6,680 bases of DNA from Opitutaceae bacterium (GTDB lineage Bacteria > Verrucomicrobiota > Verrucomicrobiia > Opitutales > Opitutaceae). Below, in pieces: positions 1 through 5,259 of the stretch (position 1 is the stretch's first letter; every line of letters starts with the position of its first letter). The stretch covers positions 1 to 6,680 of the forward strand of contig JANXSC010000172.1 of assembly GCA_025352845.1 (NCBI GenBank), given 5' to 3'. Under the pieces are notes generated by a model. The model was not told the DNA's origin, did no database searches, and worked only from the letters and a program-made list of their open reading frames with translations. The position numbers and the translations under genes were made by a program.

Positions 1-1
1 C

Positions 2-268
2 GCGCTGCTCGCCGGTCCCCGGCTCACCGGGCTCGACCCGGCGAGCCACGTCTATCCCGCCACGGTCTGGATTCTCGCAATCTGGACCGCCTTCCACGTC
101 GCTGTCGGCGCGCTCATGCAGCTCTACTGCCTCACCCGCCGCGCCGCCGGCCGCATGACCGCTCGTCACGCCATCGATATCACCAACGTTGCGCTCTACT
201 GGCACTTCGTCGCGATCACGGTGGTCATCACCGTCGCGGTGATCGCGGGTTTTCCCTTGGTAAAATGA
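2..268 (+). CDS. Haem-copper (cytochrome c) oxidase subunit, C-terminal fragment, probably fused subunit I/III
   Basis: This is an open frame entering from the left edge and ending in TGA at 266-268, with 88 residues visible. Two hydrophobic segments are seen: roughly residues 17-42 (with ATVWILAIWTAFHVAVGALM) and 63-85 (NVALYWHFVAITVVITVAVI). The pattern of an AFHV helix, a basic loop, then NVALYWHFV and a final helix is the C-terminal signature of oxidase subunit III. In cox clusters where the next genes are a small membrane protein and CtaG, this sequence usually ends a fused subunit I/III polypeptide. That fusion is inference, because the catalytic subunit I part lies outside the window. 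As a family, these enzymes reduce oxygen to water in the cytoplasmic membrane using electrons from cytochrome c. The next gene starts 7 bp downstream, so the two are probably co-transcribed. A stand-alone subunit III is the alternative. Confidence 0.82.
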   Translation, partial: ALLAGPRLTGLDPASHVYPATVWILAIWTAFHVAVGALMQLYCLTRRAAGRMTARHAIDITNVALYWHFVAITVVITVAVIAGFPLVK

Positions 269-275
269 AGGTGCC

Positions 276-671
276 ATGAATCCCACCCACCGCGATCACC
301 CCGCGCACGAGAGCCGCCAGAGTCTCTGGTGGCTGATCGTTTCGCCCGCGATTTGGGCCGCGCATTTTTTACTCAGCTACATCACGGCGGCGATTTGGTG
401 CGCGAAATACGCCGGGGCCGGCGGCGCGCTCGGCGGCGTGCGCGTGGCCATCGCCCTCTACACCGCGGTCGCGCTCGTTGGCATCGGTCTCAATGGCTGG
501 AGCGGCCTGCGTCGCCACCGGCATGGCTCCGGCACGATTCCCCATGACTCCGACACGCCCGAAGATCGGCATCGTTTCCTCGGTTTCGCCACGTTGCTGC
601 TCGCCGCGCTGAGCGCCGTGGCCACGGGGTTCGTCGCGAGCGTCGTATTATTTTTCAAGGACTGCCAATGA
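276..671 (+). CDS. Small three-helix membrane protein of the cox cluster, function unknown
   Basis: This 131-residue protein has no recognised catalytic motif. Three membrane segments are visible, at about residues 17-40 (WWLIVSPAIWAAHFLLSYIT), 54-74 and 101-126. A His- and Arg-rich polar stretch at about 79-100 (RRHRHGSG, EDRHR) links the last two. The first helix carries SPAIWAAHFLLSY followed by WCAK, a pattern I recall from unnamed small proteins between oxidase structural genes and ctaG. The start is supported by an AGGTG ribosome-binding sequence at 269-273, although the spacing to ATG is short. The stop overlaps the next start as ATGA (668-671), implying translational coupling to the oxidase assembly factor. 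A role in assembling or stabilising the oxidase is inferred from position only. The N-terminus is His-rich (MNPTHRDHPAHES), which could bind metal, but that is speculative. Confidence 0.8.
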   Translation: MNPTHRDHPAHESRQSLWWLIVSPAIWAAHFLLSYITAAIWCAKYAGAGGALGGVRVAIALYTAVALVGIGLNGWSGLRRHRHGSGTIPHDSDTPEDRHRFLGFATLLLAALSAVATGFVASVVLFFKDCQ

Positions 672-1303
672 AACGCCGCGTGTCACTCCTGCTCGGACTG
701 CTCGCCCTCGCCGGCATCTGGCTCGGCCCGTTGCCCCGGCTGGCGGAACACGCTTTTTTTGCGCACATGACCATGCACATGGGCGTGGTTGCCATCGCCG
801 CGCCGTTCCTGGCGTTGGGCATCGCCGGCAGTTCGTTTGACCCGGTGCGCAAGTGGCCCGCGATGTTTCCGCCCATCCCGATCTCGGTCGTGGAACTCGT
901 GGTGGTGTGGGTCTGGCACGCCCCGGCGCTTCATCACGCGGCGCGTCATGGGTTGACCGGTCTGCTGGTGGAGCAAGGCGCGTTTCTACTGGCGGGCGTG
1001 CTCGTCTGGCTGGCGGCGTTCGGCGGCAATCCGCGGCACCGCCGCGACCGCGCGGGTGCTGGCGTCACCGCGCTGTTGCTCACCTCGATGCACATGACGC
1101 TGCTCGGTGCGTTGCTCGCACTCACGCCGCGCGCGCTGTATTCGCACACCGGGCATTGGTCGAATCTCACGCCGCTCGAAGACCAGCATCTCGGGGGCGC
1201 AATCATGCTCACGATCGGTGGCATCTCGTATCTCGCCGGCGGTCTCTGGCTCACGGCCGGACTGGTGCGCGGTGCGGCGCAAAGGCGGAGGGCTTGCGCA
1301 TGA
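668..1303 (+). CDS. ctaG: CtaG/Caa3-type cytochrome c oxidase assembly factor
   Basis: This 211-residue integral membrane protein matches the CtaG family associated with caa3-type oxidases (the Bacillus CtaG type, not the Cox11 copper chaperone that shares the symbol). Family hallmarks visible are a His/Met-rich first motif HMTMHM at residues 33-38, WHAP at 83-86 followed by HH at 89-90, MHMT at 141-144, and DQHLGG at 172-177 near the C-terminus. Several hydrophobic helices lie between them (about 1-20, 38-52, 71-86, 98-118, 132-152 and 177-200). Conserved His residues in these proteins are thought to handle copper or haem during oxidase maturation. The size is slightly short for the family but all motifs are present, so it looks intact. 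The start is fixed by ATGA overlap with the preceding gene, and the end overlaps the next start the same way (1300-1303). It most likely matures the oxidase encoded just upstream. Confidence 0.88.
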   Translation: MKRRVSLLLGLLALAGIWLGPLPRLAEHAFFAHMTMHMGVVAIAAPFLALGIAGSSFDPVRKWPAMFPPIPISVVELVVVWVWHAPALHHAARHGLTGLLVEQGAFLLAGVLVWLAAFGGNPRHRRDRAGAGVTALLLTSMHMTLLGALLALTPRALYSHTGHWSNLTPLEDQHLGGAIMLTIGGISYLAGGLWLTAGLVRGAAQRRRACA

Positions 1304-2430
1304 TCCGCCGTCTCTTGAATAAACCCGTGCTCCGCGCCGTGCTCGGCCTGGCGGTCGTCGCCGGATTGGGCGGTGCACTCGCGGTCGTCGCCGGCCTCAT
1401 CCCGATCAAAGCCAGTTCCGGACATTGGCCGGTCACCGCGTGGTTCCTGCATTTCACCATGCGCCGCTCGATCGCCACGCACAGCCTTGGCATCGAGGTG
1501 CCGCCGCTGGACGATCCCGGCCTCGTGCTCAAAGGCGCGATGCATTACGACCTCGGCTGCCGCGCCTGCCACGGCAGCCCCGGCATGGTGCTCCCGCGGA
1601 TCGCCCAACAGATGACGCCGCACCCGCCCGCGCTGCCGTCGCGGATTCGCGAAATGAAGCCGGAGGAGATCTTCTACGTGGTGAAACACGGCGTGAAATT
1701 CACCGGCATGCCCGCCTGGCCCTCGCGCCATCGCGACGACGAGGTCTGGGCCGTCGTCGCCTTTCTGCGGAAACTGCCCGATCTGGATGCGGCCGGATAT
1801 CGCCGTCTGGTTCACGGCGAACCTGCGGTCACCGCCCCCATCGAGACACTCGGCGGTGTGCCGCCAACACCGCAGGCGGCGGCCCAAGCCTGCGCGCGCT
1901 GTCACGGCCGCGATGATCTGAGCCGCAGCGACGCGTTCCCGAAACTCGCCGGCCAACGCCATGAGTATTTGCAGAATTCCCTCGAAGCCTACGCGCGCGG
2001 CGAACGCCACAGCGGCATCATGGGGCCAATCGCCACCGCGTTGGACGCCGAGACGATCCACGAGCTCTCGCGCCATTACGCCAGCCTCAGCTCTTCCAGC
2101 ACGCTTGCGACCGGCACCGAAAATGCCGCCGCCATCGAGCGCGGAAAAGCAATCGCGCAACATGGTATTCCAGTCCAACGCGTCCCCTCGTGCGTCGATT
2201 GCCATGGCCCTGGCGCCAAGCGCGGGAAGTCGGCTTACCCCGCGCTCGCCGGCCAGCCCGCCGATTATCTGCTGCTTCAGCTGGAACTTTTCAAAAAGGG
2301 CCACCGCGGCGGCTCGGCCTACGCGCATCTCATGGACCCGGTCGCCACGCGCCTCCAGCCGGAGCAGATGCGCGACGTGACGCTCTACTTCGCATCCCTG
2401 CGGCCTCCGACGCCCGTGCCTCGCGAGTGA
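1300..2430 (+). CDS. Membrane-anchored triheme c-type cytochrome
   Basis: This 376-residue protein starts at the ATG overlapping the ctaG stop (ATGA, 1300-1303); an open frame continues upstream but belongs to another reading of ctaG. A hydrophobic segment at about 11-34 after a basic MIRR start serves as signal anchor or uncleaved signal peptide. Three haem-attachment motifs are present: CRACH (87-91), CARCH (198-202) and CVDCH (298-302), about 100 residues apart. Each is followed by a candidate axial Met: GMPAW (M137), IMGPIA (M241) and LMDPVA (M345). Domains 2 and 3 share the pattern of an H(E/D)YL-like segment, an MxPxA Met loop, then YFASL or HYASL, resembling tandem cytochrome c4-type domains. 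Domain 1 looks like an independent mono-haem class I domain. The protein would sit on the outer face of the cytoplasmic membrane and probably passes electrons to the adjacent oxidase. The donor is unknown. Confidence 0.9.
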   Translation: MIRRLLNKPVLRAVLGLAVVAGLGGALAVVAGLIPIKASSGHWPVTAWFLHFTMRRSIATHSLGIEVPPLDDPGLVLKGAMHYDLGCRACHGSPGMVLPRIAQQMTPHPPALPSRIREMKPEEIFYVVKHGVKFTGMPAWPSRHRDDEVWAVVAFLRKLPDLDAAGYRRLVHGEPAVTAPIETLGGVPPTPQAAAQACARCHGRDDLSRSDAFPKLAGQRHEYLQNSLEAYARGERHSGIMGPIATALDAETIHELSRHYASLSSSSTLATGTENAAAIERGKAIAQHGIPVQRVPSCVDCHGPGAKRGKSAYPALAGQPADYLLLQLELFKKGHRGGSAYAHLMDPVATRLQPEQMRDVTLYFASLRPPTPVPRE

Positions 2431-2671
2431 TTGCCCCGCCGCGAAACCCTCCACGACGCGACCTTCATTTCCATTGGGTCCGATACCCTGAAGCTTGGCT
2501 TGGTTGTAGCCGGACCGGGGTCGGCGACCCCGGCTGCACGTAGGTTTGCTCAAATGCCCCGGGGTTGTTTACGCGCCGGCCTAAAACCGGGTGACGGATT
2601 GAAGTTCGGGTTTCACCCCATGGTCTTCACCCTCTTTTCCGCCAATAATCATATGAGCTTCGCAGAACACC
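2431..2671 (+). other. Intergenic region between the oxidase and sulfur blocks
   Basis: These 241 bp contain no convincing gene. They hold a perfect palindrome at 2515-2533 (listed separately), a CCCCGGGG self-complementary octamer at 2557-2564, and an inverted pair GGGTGA (2589-2594) / TCACCC (2613-2618) separated by 18 bases. The promoter of the sulfur operon should lie here. An AT-rich patch, CAATAATCAT (2643-2652), about 20 bases before the ATG at 2672 is a possible -10 area, but I see no matching -35 and no strong ribosome-binding site. The inverted pair could be a regulator site or chance. A reading frame through this region (2431-2688) has a TTG start, atypical composition and no family resemblance. 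Confidence 0.55.
2515..2533. repeat. Perfect 8-bp intergenic palindrome (hairpin)
   Basis: CCGGGGTC at 2515-2522 and GACCCCGG at 2526-2533 are exact reverse complements around a 3-base GGC loop. Flanking GTAG (2506-2509) and CTGC (2534-2537) can pair further across a CCGGA bulge (2510-2514), with one G-T pair. The structure lies 84 bp after the cytochrome stop, between two operons. No T-run follows, so it is not a classic intrinsic terminator. It may still stabilise the 3' end of the upstream mRNA or help terminate. Its form fits REP-like dispersed palindromes of high-GC genomes, which is inference from form alone. Confidence 0.7.
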
Positions 2672-4072
2672 ATGGCACTCGTATTTGAACGCATCCTGAC
2701 CGAGGGCATCGCCGAGCTTTCCTATCTCGTCGGCGACGATGGCGACGGCGTCGCGGCGGTCTTTGATCCGACGTCCGACGTGGAGAAATACGTCGAGCTG
2801 GCGCGCGAAAAAAATGTCTCCATCACGCACATCTTCGAGACGCACATCCACGCCGATCTCGTGAGCGGCGCGCGCGAGCTGTGCGCGCGGGTGCGGTCGG
2901 CGAAAATTTTCGTCAGTCACGAGGGAGGCGCGCGCTACGGCTTCGATCACGAGAAGCTCGCGGACGGCGATCGGTTCACGATGGGCAAGACCGTGCTGAC
3001 CGTGAAGCATACGCCGGGTCACACGCCCGAGCACGTCGCGTATCTGCTCGCGGAGAAGGATCATCCCGGGATGCCGTGGGGCGTGATCACGGGCGATTCG
3101 CTGTTCGTCAGTTCGGCGGGCCGGCCGGATTTGCTCGGCGCCAGCGAGAGCGAAAAACTCGCCGGGCAGCAGTTTCACACGCTGCGCGATTTTTATCTTG
3201 GGCTCCCGGATAGCGTGATGATTTACCCTGCGCACGGCCACGGCTCGCCGTGCGGCGCGGATATCGGCGACCGGCTCGAAAGCGCCATCGGTTACGAACG
3301 GCGCTTCAATCCATTCCTGCAATTTCAAGACGTGAAATCCTTCACCGACTACGCGCTCAGCACCGCGCCGCCGGTGCCCACGTATTATCCGCGGATGAAA
3401 AAGGTAAACGCGAAAGGGCCGGAGATCCTCGGCCATCTGCCGCGCGTGCCGGGCCTGCCGCCGAAAGCGTTCAAGCAAGCCATCGAGGAAAAGGCCGGCG
3501 TGCTCATCGACACGCGCCTGATGCTCGCCTTTGGCGGCGGCCACATCGCGGGCGCGCTCAATATCGGGGGCTCGCCCATGCTTACGATCTGGGCCGGCTG
3601 GCTGCTCGATCCCGACGAGCCGGTGCTGCTCGTGCTCAGCGAAGACAGCGAACTCGACAAAGTCGTGCAGCTTTTCATCCGCAGCGGCTACACGAAGTTC
3701 GCGGGCTATCTCGTCGGCGGCATGACGGCGTGGGACAACGCCGGATTCGAACTCGCCGAAGTCGGCCAGATAACCGTCCACGCCGTCCGCGAGGCGGGCG
3801 AGCGACTGCAAATCATCGACGTGCGCGCGCCGGGCGAATGGCAACAGGGCCACATCCCCGGCGCCCGCCACCTCTTCCTCGGCGAGCTGCGGAAGAAAAT
3901 GGGCGAACTCGATAAAACGCGACCGACCGCAGTCTATTGCGACAGCGGCTACCGCGCGAGCATCGGCGCGAGCATCTTGAAACAGGAAGGCTGCGCGTTT
4001 GTCTGCAATATGCCGGGAAGCTGGCAGGCGTGGAAGAAAGCGGGCTTCCCGATCGAAGGGAAAACGGAATGA
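2672..4072 (+). CDS. CstB-like persulfide dioxygenase-rhodanese fusion (MBL fold + Cys-less rhodanese + rhodanese)
   Basis: This 466-residue protein has three parts. Residues 1-245 form a metallo-beta-lactamase fold of the ETHE1/persulfide dioxygenase kind, with ETHIHADL (H58, H60, D62), HTPGHTPEH (H113, H117, H121), TGDSLF (D142) and YPAHGHG (H188). By ETHE1 analogy, H58, H117 and D142 would hold one Fe(II). The His that often follows the Asp is Leu63, which a mononuclear site tolerates. Residues about 262-362 form a rhodanese fold (LIDTR at 278-282, GHIAGALNI at 290-298) whose active loop reads LVLSEDSE with no Cys. Residues about 368-464 form a second rhodanese with DVR (383-385), GHIPGARH (393-400) and the loop CDSGYR (C423). 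This order matches staphylococcal CstB, which converts persulfides to thiosulfate. No signal peptide is seen, so it should be cytoplasmic. The start MALVFERILTEGIAELSYL is natural for the family. It overlaps the next gene as ATGA (4069-4072). Confidence 0.9.
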   Translation: MALVFERILTEGIAELSYLVGDDGDGVAAVFDPTSDVEKYVELAREKNVSITHIFETHIHADLVSGARELCARVRSAKIFVSHEGGARYGFDHEKLADGDRFTMGKTVLTVKHTPGHTPEHVAYLLAEKDHPGMPWGVITGDSLFVSSAGRPDLLGASESEKLAGQQFHTLRDFYLGLPDSVMIYPAHGHGSPCGADIGDRLESAIGYERRFNPFLQFQDVKSFTDYALSTAPPVPTYYPRMKKVNAKGPEILGHLPRVPGLPPKAFKQAIEEKAGVLIDTRLMLAFGGGHIAGALNIGGSPMLTIWAGWLLDPDEPVLLVLSEDSELDKVVQLFIRSGYTKFAGYLVGGMTAWDNAGFELAEVGQITVHAVREAGERLQIIDVRAPGEWQQGHIPGARHLFLGELRKKMGELDKTRPTAVYCDSGYRASIGASILKQEGCAFVCNMPGSWQAWKKAGFPIEGKTE

Positions 4073-4656
4073 AAATGCTCACTCGAACCGCCATGCTCGT
4101 GCTCCTGCCGCTCAGCGCGCTGGCCGCCGATCCCGCCCTCGACGCGCGCAATTACCCCGGCCCGGCGTGGTCGCCTTACATCGTCGGCGCGGGCATCGGC
4201 GTGCTCTCGTGGCTCACGTTTTATTTTTCCGACAAGCCCATCGGGGCGTCGTCTTTTTACGCAACGCTCGCCGGGATGATCGGCAAGATTTTCGCGCGCA
4301 AGCACACCGGCCAGCTCGCATATTTCAAGACCGAGCCGCCGGTCGTGAACTGGGGCTTTCTCTTCGTCATCGCGACCATCGTCGGCGCGCTCATCGCCGC
4401 CCTCACGGGCGGCGAGTTTGTCAACGAATGGGTGCCGCCAATGTGGAGCGCGCGCTTTGGCGACAGCATCGCGTTGCGCGGTGCCGTCGCCGGTGCGGGC
4501 GGCGTGCTCATGGCGTTCGGGGCGCGGCTCGCGGGCGGTTGCACGAGCGGTCACGGCATCAGCGGCACGATGCAGCTCAACGTCGCGTCATGGATCGCCG
4601 TCGCCGGTTTCTTCATCGGCGGCATCGCGGTCGCAATGCTGCTCTTCCACCTCTGA
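4069..4656 (+). CDS. YeeE/YedE-family sulfur transport protein, first half-size subunit (PmpA/PmpB-like)
   Basis: This 195-residue membrane protein starts at the ATG overlapping the dioxygenase stop. A second ATG two codons later (4075) is equally usable. The N-terminus (MKMLTRTAMLVLLPLSALAA) looks like a cleavable signal peptide or an extra helix. Hydrophobic segments follow at about 35-52, 58-72, 93-113, 136-156 and 171-193. The family hallmark GGCTSGHGISG (156-166, Cys158) is present. Full-length YeeE/YedE proteins (TsuA type) carry two such Cys motifs in pseudo-symmetric halves and import thiosulfate by transient contact with those cysteines. This gene supplies one half and the next gene the other, as in two-gene PmpAB arrangements. 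The substrate is not shown by sequence; thiosulfate, sulfite or another sulfur species would suit the operon. Direction of transport is likewise open. Confidence 0.87.
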   Translation: MKMLTRTAMLVLLPLSALAADPALDARNYPGPAWSPYIVGAGIGVLSWLTFYFSDKPIGASSFYATLAGMIGKIFARKHTGQLAYFKTEPPVVNWGFLFVIATIVGALIAALTGGEFVNEWVPPMWSARFGDSIALRGAVAGAGGVLMAFGARLAGGCTSGHGISGTMQLNVASWIAVAGFFIGGIAVAMLLFHL

Positions 4657-4659
4657 CCC

Positions 4660-5259
4660 ATGATCGACCCGGGCAAAGCCGTCAAAGAGTCGAGCGTCGC
4701 CAAGCCGCCCGCGGCCTTGTCGCCGAAGCTGATCGTTGGCGCGCTGATTTTCGGCCTCGCCTTTGGTTTTCTGCTGCAAAAGGGCGGCGTCGGCACCTAC
4801 CACATTTTGCTCGGCCAGCTCCTGCTGCAGGACTGGACGGTCGTGAAAATCATGATGACCGCTGTTGTCGTCGGCATGGTCGGCATCTTCCCGCTGCACC
4901 ATTTCGCGAAGGTCAACCTGCACATCAAGCCGACCCGGCTGGGCCCGAATATCATCGGCGGACTCGTCTTCGGTGCGGGCTTCGCGCTCATCGGCTATTG
5001 CCCTGGCACCGGCGCCGCCGCGCTCGGGCAGGGAAGCTGGGATGCGCTCTTTGGCATGGCCGGACTCGTCGCCGGCTCGTGGCTCTACGCCGAACTTTCC
5101 GGCAGATTGAAAAACACCGTCGAGAAATGGGGCGATCTCGGAAAACGCACCCTGCCCGATGTGCTGCACCTCCCGCGCGGCGCGACCATCGCGATCATGG
5201 TGGTGCTGCTCACGGCCGTCTTGATCGCGCTGGAAAGGTTCTTCCCTCGATCATCATGA
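4660..5259 (+). CDS. YeeE/YedE-family sulfur transport protein, second half-size subunit (PmpA/PmpB-like)
   Basis: This 199-residue protein starts 3 bp after the preceding stop. A polar N-terminal tail (1-22) is followed by hydrophobic segments at about 23-40, 61-79, 98-114, 127-147 and 174-192. The key motif GYCPGTGAAALGQG (112-125, Cys114) is the second-half signature of YeeE/YedE proteins, complementing the GCTSGHG motif of the upstream gene. GPNIIGGLVFGAGFALIGYC is a very typical segment for this half. A cytoplasmic-type loop (147-172) contains charged KNTVEKWGDLGKRTLPD. The two proteins most likely form one heteromeric channel or carrier equivalent to a full-length TsuA-like protein, which is inference. 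Its stop overlaps the start of the Mo enzyme as ATGA (5256-5259), so transport and oxidation genes are translationally linked. Confidence 0.88.
   Translation: MIDPGKAVKESSVAKPPAALSPKLIVGALIFGLAFGFLLQKGGVGTYHILLGQLLLQDWTVVKIMMTAVVVGMVGIFPLHHFAKVNLHIKPTRLGPNIIGGLVFGAGFALIGYCPGTGAAALGQGSWDALFGMAGLVAGSWLYAELSGRLKNTVEKWGDLGKRTLPDVLHLPRGATIAIMVVLLTAVLIALERFFPRSS

Noticed and set aside
853..1299. N-terminal extension of the cytochrome frame upstream of 1300
   Set aside because: It lies wholly inside ctaG in another frame and is Arg/Gly-rich. The basic start followed by a hydrophobic anchor at 1300 is the natural N-terminus.
2515..2533. Palindrome as a classic intrinsic terminator
   Set aside because: The stem is followed by CTGCACGTAGG and no T-run, so it does not meet the usual pattern. 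It is kept as a palindromic repeat.
946..2553. Long open frame (535 codons) on the - strand opposite ctaG and the cytochrome
   Set aside because: It mirrors two well-supported + strand genes with clear motifs. Its composition (Arg/Gly/Ala/His-rich, no family pattern) is what antisense of high-GC coding DNA gives.
2431..2688. Short + strand frame through the intergenic region, including an ATG at 2653 (MSFAEHHGTRI) overlapping the next start
   Set aside because: It has a TTG start with no ribosome-binding site, runs through the palindrome and shows no family resemblance. The 11-residue end is too short to claim as a leader peptide without comparative support.
2627..3871. Long - strand open frame (414 codons) opposite the CstB-like gene
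   Set aside because: The + strand carries the metal-site and rhodanese motifs in order. The - strand reading is Arg/Ala/Asp-rich with no recognisable domain.
3999..5255. N-terminal extension of the Mo-enzyme frame upstream of 5256
   Set aside because: The extension overlaps both YeeE/YedE genes in another frame and is Arg-rich noise. The ATGA overlap at 5256 gives a family-typical N-terminus.
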